Notes: generated from the letters alone by a model not told the origin. A stretch of DNA of 64,000 nt from Chloroherpeton thalassium ATCC 35110 (GCF_000020525.1 NC_011026.1:3229457-3293456), one strand, 5' to 3'; counted from the first letter of the stretch, positions 1 through 9,377 are shown. Numbers and translations: made by a program.

Positions 1-1457
1 GCTTCTTTGCCAATGACTTCCATCAAATGATAGAGACTTGGGCCAAAGCTGACACCGGAAACGGCCAAACGAATCGGGTGAATTAAGGCCGCATTTTTCA
101 CGCCTTTTAGCTCTGCATATTTCGCCAACGCTTCTTCGATCGCGGCAGAATTAAAATTATCTAAACCAGCAAGAATGCCTTTAAATTCAGAAAGCAGGTC
201 GTTGGTATTTTCCTTCCAGCGCTTTTTGATGGCCGCTTCTTCGTAAGCTTCTGGCTCAAAGAAGAAATACTCGCTGAACGTGACAAATTCATGGACAAAA
301 TTCACACGATCGTGCATCAACTCAACAACATTTAGCAGGTAAGCATCATCGGTGATTTTCTCGCTCGGCATCATCGACTCGCGCTCTTTTAATTTCTCCA
401 CCAAAATGGCTTTGGCTTGTTTTGCTAAATCCTCATGCGAAACCAATTTCAAATGTTGCTTCTGAATCCAATTCAACTTTTCAACATTGAAAACCGCACC
501 GGATTTGCCAACTTTTTCAAGCGTGAATTTTTCAATGAGTTCGTTCATCGAATAAACTTCCTGCTCAACGCCTTCGCCTTCGTTCCAGCCGAGCAGCGCC
601 ACGAAATTCACCAAAGCGTCCTTGCTATAACCTTTTGCCATGTAATCTTCCACAGCCACATCGCCTTGGCGCTTGCTGAGTTTCGAACGATCTGGGTTTA
701 GCAATAATGGCAGATGCGCAAACTCGGGTTTTTCCCATCCGAAAAAGTCATAAAGCAAAAGATGTTTCGGCGTTGAAGAAAGCCATTCTTCGCCGCGAAT
801 AACATGCGTGATGTTCATCAAGTGATCGTCGACAACGCTGGCCAGGTGGTAAGTTGGAAATCCGTCCGACTTCATCAAAACTTGATCGTCGACGGTTGAA
901 GAGTCGAACCAAACGATGCCACGGATAATATCGTCGTGGCGAATACGTGTATGATCGGGAATTTTCATGCGAATGACACAGGGTTCACCCGCGTCCAAGC
1001 GCTTTTGAATTTCGCTCTGTGGCATCGAGCCGCCCATATCTTCGGGCAGCCACTTGCGGTTATATTTTGGCTGCACGCCCTGCTTAATCTGGAGTTGGCG
1101 ACTTTCTTCTAACTCGTCAGGCGTTGCAAAACAGTAATAGGCTTTTTTCTCGTCAAGCAGTTGCTGGACATATTGCTTATAAATATCCAATCGCTCCGAC
1201 TGGACATACGGCCCAAAATCCCCACCATGCTTTGGGCTTTCATCTGGGATGATGCCTGCCCACTCTAAGGAACTCAAAAGGTTTTCAACAGCGCCTTCCA
1301 CAAGGCGTGCTCTGTCTGTATCTTCAAGTCTCAACAGAAACTGGCCGCCATTTTTTTTGGCGAAAAGAAAATTGTACAGCGCGGTTCTCAGACCACCGAC
1401 ATGAAGATAACCGGTTGGTGATGGCGCAAAACGGGTACGAATTGTTTGTTCCGACAT
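1..1457 (-). CDS. gltX: glutamyl-tRNA synthetase, 3' end cut by the window
   Basis: Charges tRNA-Glu (and in many bacteria tRNA-Gln) with glutamate in the cytoplasm. I read 485 codons on the minus strand from the ATG at 1457 to the left edge with no stop. The class I signature [14 protein letters not shown] lies at the N-terminus (HVGG is the HIGH motif). The KMSKS equivalent is SKLSKRQG, in the usual place about 240 residues in. The C-terminal anticodon-binding domain runs off the window. The frame stays open for about 50 codons upstream of the ATG, but GltX proteins start just before the RFAPSPTG motif, so 1457 is preferred. Confidence 0.95.
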   Translation of the reverse strand, partial: MSEQTIRTRFAPSPTGYLHVGGLRTALYNFLFAKKNGGQFLLRLEDTDRARLVEGAVENLLSSLEWAGIIPDESPKHGGDFGPYVQSERLDIYKQYVQQLLDEKKAYYCFATPDELEESRQLQIKQGVQPKYNRKWLPEDMGGSMPQSEIQKRLDAGEPCVIRMKIPDHTRIRHDDIIRGIVWFDSSTVDDQVLMKSDGFPTYHLASVVDDHLMNITHVIRGEEWLSSTPKHLLLYDFFGWEKPEFAHLPLLLNPDRSKLSKRQGDVAVEDYMAKGYSKDALVNFVALLGWNEGEGVEQEVYSMNELIEKFTLEKVGKSGAVFNVEKLNWIQKQHLKLVSHEDLAKQAKAILVEKLKERESMMPSEKITDDAYLLNVVELMHDRVNFVHEFVTFSEYFFFEPEAYEEAAIKKRWKENTNDLLSEFKGILAGLDNFNSAAIEEALAKYAELKGVKNAALIHPIRLAVSGVSFGPSLYHLMEVIGKE

Positions 1458-1625
1458 ATTCGTTTTTAATGTGTATGGTGTGTAATCTTGTTGGTTTTTT
1501 AGCAGGGGCAATCTAAAAAAAATGTTCTTATTCAAAAACCCTTCATCTTGATTAACACAGATAAATTCACCAAACCCGAGAATAAGCGCACTTGCCAAGA
1601 CGAAAACAAGCTGAGATCGAAATAA

Positions 1626-1649
1626 AAAAGGCGTTTTTCAACGCCTTTT
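1626..1649. terminator. hairpin between gltX and the small membrane peptide
   Basis: A perfect 10-bp inverted repeat (AAAAGGCGTT / AACGCCTTTT) with a 4-base loop. The A-rich left arm and T-rich right arm suit termination in either direction. On the minus strand it lies upstream of gltX and downstream of the small gene at 1791-1958, so it probably ends that gene's transcript. Confidence 0.6.
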
Positions 1650-1790
1650 CTATCTACAAAAACAGGTGAAGCCGTTTTTTAATTAGCTCCGAAGAATCAA
1701 CGATTTACGCTAGATTTACGCTAATTTATCGAGACGCAAAACAAGGAACTTGAAGCTTAGTTTTGTGTCAAAACAGCTTTCCTTCGATGA

Positions 1791-1958
1791 TCATTTTCTC
1801 ATCCGGCTAAGGTACTGACGACGCAAAATCTCAGAAGCGGAAAGAGAACGCTGCCTAGCATACTTCATTTTCGGTGATGCGCCACTTTGTTGTTGAAGTT
1901 TTGCCGCTAAAAAAAGCAACAGAATGGACGCCACGCTAATACCAACAAAAATTTCCAT
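1791..1958 (-). CDS. small predicted membrane peptide, 55 aa
   Basis: An ATG-to-TGA frame of 55 residues. Residues 2-19 are a hydrophobic segment (IFVGISVASILLLFLAA), and the rest is a basic tail rich in Arg, Lys and Ser ending SRMRK. That is the shape of a single-span inner-membrane microprotein with a cytoplasmic positive tail. It sits alone between gltX and the isc operon, with a hairpin just downstream at 1626-1649. No strong Shine-Dalgarno precedes the start (GGTAGAATC only). I do not recognise a family. It could be a chance frame, but the clean hydrophobic and basic split argues against that. Confidence 0.45.
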   Translation of the reverse strand: MEIFVGISVASILLLFLAAKLQQQSGASPKMKYARQRSLSASEILRRQYLSRMRK

Positions 1959-2258
1959 GATTCTACCGTTTTAAAGTTACCGGTTTCCCGAAAAAAATTT
2001 TCTGACGCGCCGAGGTGAAACCAAATTTTTATTCTTTCAAATCATTTTCACCATCGGTACACGATTCATTGCTGAACTCATTTTCCGTTCTTTGCCGCAC
2101 TTTTGATTTATTTTGCCAGAGAAAATCTACCACGATTTTCAGAGGGGTTACTTTTTGCAGTACCGATCAAATCAGACGAAAAATTCAAGAAAGCTTAAGA
2201 ACAACAATTGGGTTTTCAAAGAACCGTTTTTCTGCGGGTGGAAGTTTCTGAACGCAAT

Positions 2259-2585
2259 CTATACCGAGAATGATTCACCACAACCGCAGGTACGATTTGC
2301 ATTTGGATTGATAAAATGAAAGCCTTTTCCATTCAAGCCATCCGAAAAATCAAGAGTTGTTCCGGCCAAATAGAGGAAGCTTTTCATATCTACAAATACT
2401 TTCACACCTTTATCTTCAAAAACTTGATCGCCATTTTTCGTCTCATTGTCAAAATCAAGTCCGTAAGACAGACCGGAGCAACCGCCTCCTTTTACACTCA
2501 CCCGAAGCCCAAAATCATCGGTGAGGTTTTGTTCTGTTTTCAACCGCTTGACTTGCTGAGCCGCTTTATCAGTTACTGTGATCAT
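2259..2585 (-). CDS. iscA: iron-sulfur carrier, IscA/HesB family
   Basis: An A-type carrier that receives a cluster from IscU or iron and hands it to apoproteins. The protein is 108 aa, the normal size. The three ligand cysteines are C36 (in GGGCSGLSY) and C100 and C102 (TCGCGESF). It is the last gene of the leftward isc operon, 87 bp after iscU. iscR, iscS, iscU and iscA are all present, but no hscA, hscB or fdx follows, so chaperones, if used, are encoded elsewhere. ErpA versus IscA cannot be decided from sequence alone; operon position favours IscA. Confidence 0.9.
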   Translation of the reverse strand: MITVTDKAAQQVKRLKTEQNLTDDFGLRVSVKGGGCSGLSYGLDFDNETKNGDQVFEDKGVKVFVDMKSFLYLAGTTLDFSDGLNGKGFHFINPNANRTCGCGESFSV

Positions 2586-2672
2586 AATTCAAGAGCGTTG
2601 TTTTCCTTAGTTGAAAAATTTTAAAGAAGGCACGTATCGACATTGAAGCGCCAAGATACGTGCTAAACGAAA

Positions 2673-3089
2673 TTAAGACGCGCTGGTTTCCGATTTGGCG
2701 TGCTTGGCCGCTTGCTTTTTGCGAAAATCATCAATTGCTGCTTTAATGGCATCTTCTGCAAGCACTGAGCAGTGAATTTTCACAGGCGGAAGGCTCAATT
2801 CACTAACAAGCGCCGTATTCTTGATTTCACTTGCTTCGTCGATTGTTTTTCCCTTCAGCATTTCCGTTGCGAGCGAGGAAGAAGCAATTGCCGAACCGCA
2901 ACCAAAAGTTTTAAACCTTGCATCTTCGATGATGCCTGTTTTTTCGTCTACTTTAATCTGAAGTTTCATCACATCGCCGCACTCTGGCGCGCCCACAACG
3001 CCTGTTCCGACTTGCTCATCTTTCTGGTCTAAGCTACCAACATTGCGTGGGTTATTGTAATGATCCATCACTTTGTCCGAGTAAGCCAT
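2673..3089 (-). CDS. iscU: Fe-S cluster scaffold IscU
   Basis: The scaffold on which sulfur from IscS and iron are assembled into a 2Fe-2S cluster. At 138 aa it is slightly longer than typical (about 128) owing to a Lys/Ala/Ser-rich tail. The key residues are present: C37 and D39 (ECGD), C64 (GCGSAIASSS), and H106-C107 in LPPVKIHCS, which resembles the LPPVK chaperone-recognition loop. The gene lies 39 bp downstream of iscS. It has only the IscU domain, not the longer NifU architecture. Confidence 0.95.
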   Translation of the reverse strand: MAYSDKVMDHYNNPRNVGSLDQKDEQVGTGVVGAPECGDVMKLQIKVDEKTGIIEDARFKTFGCGSAIASSSLATEMLKGKTIDEASEIKNTALVSELSLPPVKIHCSVLAEDAIKAAIDDFRKKQAAKHAKSETSAS

Positions 3090-3128
3090 ATTATCCTCCG
3101 TGTAATTAAAAATAAAATTAGGTTGATT

Positions 3129-4358
3129 TTAGTGTTGTGTCCATTGAACCGTTTTCAAATCGATGCCAGCCTTCGCCATTTCATATAACGGAGACATTTC
3201 ACGAAGGCGATTTACCGCACTAACGGTTTGCTCAATGGCAAAATCGATCTCCTCTTCAGTGGTAAATCGTCCAATGCTATAACGGATAGAAGAGTGCGCC
3301 AGTTCATCACCCACGCCCAATGCTTTGAGCACGTGGCTTGGCTCAAGCGAGGCCGATGTACAAGCACTACCGCTCGAAACCGCTAAATCCTTCATGCCCA
3401 TCAAAAGGCCTTCGCCTTCCACATAGGCAAAACTGAGATTCAAGTTTCCAGGCAAGCGATGCGCCATCGATCCATTCACATAAACATCTTCCAATCTTGC
3501 CATAATGCCATCTTTGAGCCGATCTCGAAAAGTTGTGAGTCGCACCATTTCCTCATCGAGCTCTTCCATGCAAAGCGCAATCGCTTTTCCCAAACCAACA
3601 ATACCTGGCACATTGAGCGTGCCGCTGCGCATGCCGCGTTCGTGCCCGCCACCATCAATGACCGGCGAGAGTTTCACGCGAGGCTTTTTACGACGAACAT
3701 AAAGCGCCCCAACGCCTTTTGGCCCATAAATTTTATGCCCAGAAAGCGCAAGGACATCGATATTCATGGCATTGACATCCACTGGCACTTTTCCAACAGC
3801 CTGAACGGCATCCGTAAAGAAAACCACATTATGCTTGCGACATATTTCACCAATTTCCCGAATTGGCTGAATCACACCGATTTCATTATTCACAAACATG
3901 ATTGCAACCATAATGGTCTTTTCTGTAATGGCGGCTTCGAGCTCTTTAAGATCGACAAGGCCATCTGGCTTCGGAGTTAAATAAGTGACTTCGGCTTGAC
4001 CTTCACGTTCCAGTCTATGGCATGTATCCAAAACGGCTTTATGCTCGGTCAAAACGGTGATGATGTGATTGCCTTTTTCTTTGTACATCTGCACAGCACC
4101 TTTAATGGCAATATTATCGCTTTCTGTTGCGCCGCTGGTAAAAACAATTTCCTTCGGGTCAGCACCAATTGCATTGGCAACACGCTCTCTTGCTTGCTCA
4201 ACGGCCTCTTCCGCTTCCCAACCATACGCATGATTGCGGGACGCCGCATTCCCAAATTTTTCAGTCATGTATGGAATCATCGCTTCCAAAACACGCGTGT
4301 CCATCGGTGTAGTTGCCTGGTAATCCATGTATATCGGGCGGCTCAAATCAAGTGCCAT
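3129..4358 (-). CDS. iscS: cysteine desulfurase IscS
   Basis: A PLP enzyme that removes sulfur from cysteine to give alanine and an enzyme persulfide, feeding IscU. The 409 aa length is typical. Visible features are the PLP lysine in [12 protein letters not shown], the cofactor-stacking His in LTEHKAVLD, and the mobile-loop catalytic cysteine in [15 protein letters not shown]. The long loop and overall sequence fit group I (IscS/NifS) rather than SufS. It lies 44 bp after iscR and 39 bp before iscU, so it is cotranscribed. Confidence 0.95.
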   Translation of the reverse strand: MALDLSRPIYMDYQATTPMDTRVLEAMIPYMTEKFGNAASRNHAYGWEAEEAVEQARERVANAIGADPKEIVFTSGATESDNIAIKGAVQMYKEKGNHIITVLTEHKAVLDTCHRLEREGQAEVTYLTPKPDGLVDLKELEAAITEKTIMVAIMFVNNEIGVIQPIREIGEICRKHNVVFFTDAVQAVGKVPVDVNAMNIDVLALSGHKIYGPKGVGALYVRRKKPRVKLSPVIDGGGHERGMRSGTLNVPGIVGLGKAIALCMEELDEEMVRLTTFRDRLKDGIMARLEDVYVNGSMAHRLPGNLNLSFAYVEGEGLLMGMKDLAVSSGSACTSASLEPSHVLKALGVGDELAHSSIRYSIGRFTTEEEIDFAIEQTVSAVNRLREMSPLYEMAKAGIDLKTVQWTQH

Positions 4359-4402
4359 GAGATTTCTCCGTTTTTGGTTTTGTAAAAATTAAATTTGTGA
4401 AA

Positions 4403-4801
4403 TTACAAAATTTCATCCACTGTCGCTTGATCAAAAATGTGCTGAAAGCGCTGCTGAATGTGGACAAGAGACTTTTTAATCGCACAGGTAGAATACAAGT
4501 GACAAGTGTCCTGAGTTGCTTGGCATTCCGTTAGGTTTAACGGGCCTTCAATTGCCTCTGCAATTTCACCCAGTGTGATCTGTTTTGGCGGTCTGGATAA
4601 TTTGTACCCGCCCTTCACACCTTGCACTGAAGTAATCACCCCCGCTTTTGTCAGTCGCTGCAATGTTTTGGCTAGCAGCTCGTAAGGAATTCCCATTCTT
4701 TCAGAGATTTCCTTAGCAGTTGCTACCTCGCCATTGCTTGTCATGGCAATGTAACGCACCGCAATTAATCCATACTCGAATTTTTTCGTAACTTTCAACA
4801 T
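4403..4801 (-). CDS. iscR: Rrf2-family Fe-S regulator IscR
   Basis: A transcription factor that senses Fe-S status and normally represses its own isc operon in the holo form. It is 132 aa, with an N-terminal winged helix (residues 1-75; recognition region GIPYELLAKTLQRL, wing VKGGYKLSRP) and three cysteines C93, C100 and C106 in the cluster region. The spacing differs slightly from E. coli IscR (C92, C98, C104). It is the first gene of the leftward isc operon. A palindrome with AGAC/GTCT arms overlaps the ribosome-binding region just upstream, which suggests autoregulation. Function as an Fe-S sensor is inferred from the cysteines and the operon. Confidence 0.88.
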   Translation of the reverse strand: MLKVTKKFEYGLIAVRYIAMTSNGEVATAKEISERMGIPYELLAKTLQRLTKAGVITSVQGVKGGYKLSRPPKQITLGEIAEAIEGPLNLTECQATQDTCHLYSTCAIKKSLVHIQQRFQHIFDQATVDEIL

Positions 4802-4826
4802 TAATCAGACCTTTTTAGTCTTAATT
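4801..4826 (-). promoter_or_regulatory. candidate IscR operator overlapping the iscR ribosome-binding site
   Basis: Directly upstream of the iscR ATG, an AGAC arm (4807-4810) and a GTCT arm (4818-4821) flank a 7-base spacer inside a TTAA-rich context. The AAGG Shine-Dalgarno of iscR falls between the arms. The layout resembles Rrf2-family operators; binding is an inference. Confidence 0.35.
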
Positions 4827-4922
4827 TTGGATAAAAAGGACATTTTTGAAACACTCGCTGCCGAACCAAACATAGTTTCTAATCATATCCGTATAACGAT
4901 TCGAATTTTTCCTGAGTTGCAT

Positions 4923-4945
4923 AATACGATTTTTTTACTCGTATT
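4923..4945. promoter_or_regulatory. inverted repeat in the iscR/hydrolase divergent region
   Basis: A perfect 7-bp inverted repeat AATACGA / TCGTATT with a 9-base spacer. It lies about 120 bp upstream of iscR and 225 bp upstream of the divergent hydrolase. It could be a regulator site for either gene. The rest of the 4802-5169 gap is AT-rich with no other clear signal. Confidence 0.3.
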
Positions 4946-5169
4946 TTCTGTTTAAAATCTTTTATTCAAAATTTTGAAGTCAAATCTTTTTTCGGAACAC
5001 CGGATTTCATCGATCCACCATAACATTGCGGCGCAAAGCGCTTTCTTGTGTTTTGGAACAAAAAAGGCCTGTTTAGTTTTATAGTACATTGCACATCAGC
5101 CTGACAAAGTAGGCGATCTCAAATTTCAGATTTGACTACTTTCATTTACCAAACAACCAACGCACGAAA

Positions 5170-6060
5170 ATGAGGCAAGACAGCTTTTTTAATTGGACGT
5201 ACGAACCTGGAAAAACCGCCAAAATCAGGTTTCAAGAATATGGCAATGCCCACTCCTCAAAAACGCCGATGTTATTTATTCATGGCTATGGCGCCATGCT
5301 CGAACATTGGAACGAAAATATTCCACACTTCTCCGCTGACTACAAAATCTACGCAATGGACCTAATGGGGCTGGGCGGCTCTGAAAAACCTAACACAAAA
5401 TATTCGCTTAAACTTTGGGGAAAACAGATAGAGGCGTTCTTGGATTTTATGAATCTGGAAAAAGTCATTTTAGTTGGCCATTCGATGGGTGGCGCAACAA
5501 GCCTCATGTTTGCACACCATCAACCAGATCGCCTCGATACGCTTGTGCTTGTTGATCCATCAGGCATTTTTGCTGATAATGTTGGCGACTTTGAACGAAT
5601 GCTATATCGCCTTGTTGGCACACCAGTTATTGGAGATTTTATGTTTGGGCTTTTTGCCAACTCGTTTGGCGCCAAGCAAAGTTTGATTCCAACTTATTAC
5701 GACCAAAGCAAGGTTACCGATGAATTGGTTGAGCAATTTGCCAAGCCGTTGCGCTCGCCTGGCGCAATTTGGGCATACCTTTCGCCATCCCGACATCCGC
5801 ATGAGTTTCTCCTGGATCAGTTGGCCAGACCAACCTGCTTCACTGGAAACGCCCTGATTGTTTGGGGCGAATTCGACAAAGGACTTCCAGCTGATAAGCT
5901 CGTACCTGAATTCCAAAAGCTTTTGCCACAAGCCGAAGTTCAAATTATTCCAAAAGCAGCGCACTGCGCCCACCATGATGCCCCCGAAATTTTCAACGAA
6001 GGGCTCTCGTCGTTTTTAAATCGCGTGCAGCAACGTCTCGAAACAAATCCAGCACATTGA
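5170..6060 (+). CDS. alpha/beta hydrolase
   Basis: A single-domain alpha/beta-hydrolase of 296 aa. Visible landmarks are the oxyanion region FIHGYGAMLEHW (about 37-47), the nucleophile elbow VGHSMGG with Ser105, a candidate acid in VWGEFDKGLP (about 240) and the histidine in AAHCAHHDAPE (about 265). There is no signal peptide, so it should be cytoplasmic. The HGYGAMLEHW stretch recalls plant and bacterial hydrolases acting on tetrapyrrole esters (pheophytinase-like, BchO-like), which would fit a phototroph, but the substrate cannot be set from sequence. It stands alone, divergent from iscR, and ends at a strong hairpin (6092-6143). Confidence 0.85.
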   Translation: MRQDSFFNWTYEPGKTAKIRFQEYGNAHSSKTPMLFIHGYGAMLEHWNENIPHFSADYKIYAMDLMGLGGSEKPNTKYSLKLWGKQIEAFLDFMNLEKVILVGHSMGGATSLMFAHHQPDRLDTLVLVDPSGIFADNVGDFERMLYRLVGTPVIGDFMFGLFANSFGAKQSLIPTYYDQSKVTDELVEQFAKPLRSPGAIWAYLSPSRHPHEFLLDQLARPTCFTGNALIVWGEFDKGLPADKLVPEFQKLLPQAEVQIIPKAAHCAHHDAPEIFNEGLSSFLNRVQQRLETNPAH

Positions 6061-6091
6061 GCTCTTTCTCAGAAAATTCTACTATGATCGA

Positions 6092-6143
6092 AAAGGCAAA
6101 GCTAACGTATTTAACCGGGTTTTTCGTTTTTAGCTTTGCCTTT
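6092..6143 (+). terminator. terminator after the hydrolase
   Basis: A perfect 14-bp stem (AAAGGCAAAGCTAA at 6092-6105, TTAGCTTTGCCTTT at 6130-6143) beginning about 30 bp past the hydrolase stop. The remainder of the gap to 6447 is AT-rich. It contains one 10-bp palindrome, AAGTGCACTT (6268-6277), of unknown role. Confidence 0.7.
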
Positions 6144-6447
6144 AAAACATTGCCTCTCAGCTGATTCGCAAAAACCTTTTGCGCTGTATGGAAATAGCCG
6201 TTCTTTTTAAAAGAAAAAATTTGTAAAGTGTTATATAAAGCGTACTTTTTATTAGCGATTCACATAAAAGTGCACTTAAAAATTATTGGTTAAAGTTTTG
6301 TAGCACAGAATCATTTCGTAGCCTTATTCAGTGTTCAGCGGTGCAAGCACGCAATATTTTACCAGTCCATATTCCCATTTTGACTCTATTTGAAGCGATA
6401 GATCTTTGTGTTTTTATTATTGAATAACGGAATTAAACAGAAAAGAT

Positions 6448-7236
6448 TTGAATAGCAATTTGCTTAGCTCTGCGGAAAAGCTAAAACTATATCAACACTA
6501 TATACTCGGTCAATTATCTGAGTTGTTAGTCCCTGCACTTGGTGAGCCATTAACGTCTATTGGACTAACGGTCGATTGCATCGATTTAATCGACCCAAAC
6601 GCTGGAGAGATACCGGCAAACACCCTATTATCGATTAGCGAGGATATTAAAGCTCGATTAAAAGAGATCTCCGAAATGACGCATCAATTTAATCAATTGA
6701 CAAAAGGCGCCAACAAGCCTCGCTTGGTCAATTTTAACCAGCTCATAGACGAAACGCTATCGATTTTTTCAGAGCGATTTCGAAGCATGAATATCGTCTC
6801 CCAAACCCATCTTGATTATGCAGCGCCGAATGTGCTCGTTAATCCGATTCTCAGCAAATATTTCATTTTAGATTTGCTTCTGATGGCGCACGATTTTTTA
6901 GGAGAACAAGTATTTGATCCTTCGCGCCAAACAAAAATTCGAAAGAGCTTGAGCCTGAAGTATTATGGTTTGGGTAGCAAAAATGTTTTATCTTTAAGGT
7001 TTATGTCTGGCTCTAATTTGAACGGAAGCGAAGGAGACTTCCAACCAGAAAACCATCTTGTACCGAAAAAACTATCAAACCTGAATTTGATGATTGCCGA
7101 AGAGCTTTCGGCTGCGTTAGGGATTGATTTTAGAACAACGACACAGCTCGATAGCCAATATGGTACTCTCATTCATTGCGAAGCCCAATTTCCAGTGGAT
7201 GCCAATCTCAACCATGTGCTTGAACAGGTTTCTTAA
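6448..7236 (+). CDS. histidine-kinase-like protein lacking catalytic residues
   Basis: A 262 aa protein that aligns by eye with the dimerisation and ATPase halves of a sensor kinase. Where the H-box should read like HEINNPLTSI it has VPALGEPLTSI, so the phospho-acceptor His is replaced by Pro (about residue 29). The N-box region (ILDLLLMAHDFL) lacks the Asn, and no DxGxG motif follows. It cannot be an ordinary autokinase; a partner-binding or scaffold role is an inference. No sensor or membrane domain is present. The start is a TTG; the next in-frame ATG is too far in. It lies 69 bp upstream of the receiver-SARP gene and is probably in one operon with it. Confidence 0.6.
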   Translation: MNSNLLSSAEKLKLYQHYILGQLSELLVPALGEPLTSIGLTVDCIDLIDPNAGEIPANTLLSISEDIKARLKEISEMTHQFNQLTKGANKPRLVNFNQLIDETLSIFSERFRSMNIVSQTHLDYAAPNVLVNPILSKYFILDLLLMAHDFLGEQVFDPSRQTKIRKSLSLKYYGLGSKNVLSLRFMSGSNLNGSEGDFQPENHLVPKKLSNLNLMIAEELSAALGIDFRTTTQLDSQYGTLIHCEAQFPVDANLNHVLEQVS

Positions 7237-7305
7237 CGAAAAGTACCTGCATAGCATTGTTGTTCCTGCTGAGTGATTTAGAATAAGCCTGAAATCAGAA
7301 AGTTC

Positions 7306-8571
7306 ATGAAGTTGCCAAATAAACGCAAACATACAGTTAAGCAACTTGATCCTGTTGTAGAGAAATCGTCATCCAAAATTCTTCTTGTAGACGATGACGA
7401 CGATATCTGCAAAATTTGCCAACGCGCCCTTTCCATGCTTGGCTACGAAGTGCTGATTGCTTCGTGCGGCGAAACGGCGTTGCAAATGTTCAAAGAACAT
7501 GAACCGGAAATTATTCTGCTCGACATTTTCATGCCCGACCTCGACGGTTTCGACGTTCTTAGAAGCATTAGAAGCCAAAGCGATTTTCCCGAGGTAATTC
7601 TCATCACCGGCTACGGCGATATGAATCTCGTTATCAGCGCCATGCGAAACGGCGCAACGGATTTTCTAACCAAGCCTTTTGACTTGGAAAACCTTCGTTC
7701 CGTTATCGATAATGCCCGAAAACGATTAGAGAAGAAAAAAGAGAACCAATCCGCGTTGCTTGATACAACTGAGCTCGAACCGGCAGCGGCATTGTCCATC
7801 AATGCCATTGATATTCATCAAGACGTGCCGCTTCGAATTCGGACTTTCGGAAATTTGATCATTAACCTTACCGATAAAGAAATCACTTCGAAAGATTGGC
7901 ACAGCAATAAAACTGAAGCCGTTTTTAAGTTGCTGCTTATCAACCATAAGCGCCTCGTCACCACAGATGAATTTATCGATAAGCTTTGGCCTGACGCCCG
8001 AAGAAGAAGCGGCGAGGTTATGCTCTACACGGCGATATCGTCCATTCGATATTTGTTAGAACCGCAGCTTAAAACGGCCAGAAAATCGAAGTTCGTTTTC
8101 ACGCATGAAAATGGCTATGAACTCAACTTAGGCGAACTCGGTACGGACTATTTATACGATGCTGACCTTTTTGAGTCGTATTGCGCGAAAGCCAAAGATC
8201 TGGGCGGCGACTATGACTTATATAAAGAAGCCGTTGAACTTTATAGTGATGATTTTCTTAAGTCTGATACATTTGAAGAATGGACTTTCTACGCTCGTGA
8301 AAGTTTGAAAGATCAATATTTAGCCGCGCTTCAGTATTTAGCCGAACACGAACGGAATCTAAAAAACTATCGTGCCGCTGCAATTTATGCACGAAAAATG
8401 GTTGAAGCGGACAACTTATCTGTAACAGGATATGAGCTGTTAATTGAAGCTTACCTCAATGAGGAACGAATCGGTGAAGCCATGCGGATTTTTAAGCAGT
8501 GCAAAGAAGTCTTCCAAAAAGAGTTAAATATGCCAGTGCCACAGCGCCTGGTCGATTTGCTTCCAAGGTAG
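7306..8571 (+). CDS. response regulator with SARP/BTAD-type output
   Basis: 421 aa. Residues about 24-140 form a CheY receiver with the acidic pocket (VDDDDDI), phospho-acceptor Asp in LLDIFMPDLDG, ITGYGD and the TKPF lysine. About 170-265 is a winged-helix DNA-binding domain of the OmpR/SARP type (LLLINHKRLVTTDEFIDKLW). About 275-421 is a helical BTAD-like repeat domain as in AfsR/DnrI. Receiver-SARP fusions are transcription factors whose helical part mediates assembly. It follows the catalytically dead kinase-like gene, so either another kinase phosphorylates it or the neighbour modulates it. Target genes are unknown. Confidence 0.85.
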   Translation: MKLPNKRKHTVKQLDPVVEKSSSKILLVDDDDDICKICQRALSMLGYEVLIASCGETALQMFKEHEPEIILLDIFMPDLDGFDVLRSIRSQSDFPEVILITGYGDMNLVISAMRNGATDFLTKPFDLENLRSVIDNARKRLEKKKENQSALLDTTELEPAAALSINAIDIHQDVPLRIRTFGNLIINLTDKEITSKDWHSNKTEAVFKLLLINHKRLVTTDEFIDKLWPDARRRSGEVMLYTAISSIRYLLEPQLKTARKSKFVFTHENGYELNLGELGTDYLYDADLFESYCAKAKDLGGDYDLYKEAVELYSDDFLKSDTFEEWTFYARESLKDQYLAALQYLAEHERNLKNYRAAAIYARKMVEADNLSVTGYELLIEAYLNEERIGEAMRIFKQCKEVFQKELNMPVPQRLVDLLPR

Positions 8572-8969
8572 CCGCTTTTGCAAGTTTTTTTGTTGTCATA
8601 TTTAAAACCCAAAAAAACACTTTTTGAATTTTGCCATCGCAAATGGCTTAGCGAAATGGCTGGCCGTTGTTTCAGCTGCCGCACTCTAAACGGATTGCCT
8701 ACATCGGAATGCCACGTTGAAAATTCTTCACTCCACACAAGCGACTTTATCCTTTTACCTTTCTTCCCTGGCTTATTTAACCCATTTGGTATTTATTTGT
8801 GAAAAAATAACAACTGCTTAATAATGGTATCATTTTTGATAGGTTGAATGAAGATGTGCGATTAGCGGAATTGTAAAAAAATCTAATAAAGCATCTTAAG
8901 ACGTTAATATTTAATAAAATCAATTGATTAACTTGAGGGAAATTTGACGCGCTCTATTGCCTGAAGAAC
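8572..8969. other. intergenic region before the MerR gene
   Basis: About 400 bp without a convincing gene. A 74-codon TTG-initiated frame at 8578-8802 has no family likeness and no ribosome-binding site. The right half is very AT-rich and holds a short inverted repeat, TATCA/TGATA (8828-8841), that might serve the MerR regulator downstream. Confidence 0.4.
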
Positions 8970-9371
8970 ATGAAAAAAAATTTTGAAGCCAAAAAGTTAT
9001 ACTATACCATCGGGGAAGTCAGCAAAATTACGGGCTTACCGGCATACTTACTTCGCTCTTGGGAAAACGAGTTTTCGCAGCTTGCCCCATCACGCAATGC
9101 AAAAGGAAACCGAACTTACACAAACAAAGATATCTCGAATATTCTATCAATTAAAAACTTCATGTACGATCAGGGCTATACGCTGGAGCGAACCAAAGCA
9201 CTGATGCTTGGGCATGATGCGTCGCCCGACCAAGTGGAAGCAACCAACCAACTACTTAGAGCGCATCAAACCTCCATTAAAGAACAAATCCAAGCCAACC
9301 AAGAGAAAAGAAAAGAAACTTTATTAGAAGCGAAATCTATATTTGAAGAGCTTTTGAAAATTCTTGCCTAA
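8970..9371 (+). CDS. MerR-family transcriptional regulator
   Basis: 133 aa. The N-terminal MerR winged helix is clear: YTIGEVSKITGLPAYLLRSWENEF, then a recognition wing with NRTYTNKDISNIL, then the helix leading to GYTLERTKALM. The C-terminal half is a Gln/Glu/Lys-rich helix suited to dimerisation through an antiparallel coiled coil. There is no cysteine cluster for metal binding and no ligand domain, so it resembles the short MerR proteins (MlrA/HspR-like) of unknown inducer. It is convergent with rfbD, with 6 bp between the stops. Target genes are not evident. Confidence 0.85.
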   Translation: MKKNFEAKKLYYTIGEVSKITGLPAYLLRSWENEFSQLAPSRNAKGNRTYTNKDISNILSIKNFMYDQGYTLERTKALMLGHDASPDQVEATNQLLRAHQTSIKEQIQANQEKRKETLLEAKSIFEELLKILA

Positions 9372-9377
9372 AAAATC

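Noticed and set aside
1458..1630. In-frame open extension upstream of gltX (about 50 codons, hydrophobic)
   Set aside because: No ATG or GTG start with a ribosome-binding site; GltX proteins begin just before the RFAPSPTG motif, which the ATG at 1457 gives. A TGA closes the frame near 1635.
8578..8802. 74-codon TTG-initiated frame
   Set aside because: No ribosome-binding site, mixed composition and no family resemblance; treated as intergenic.
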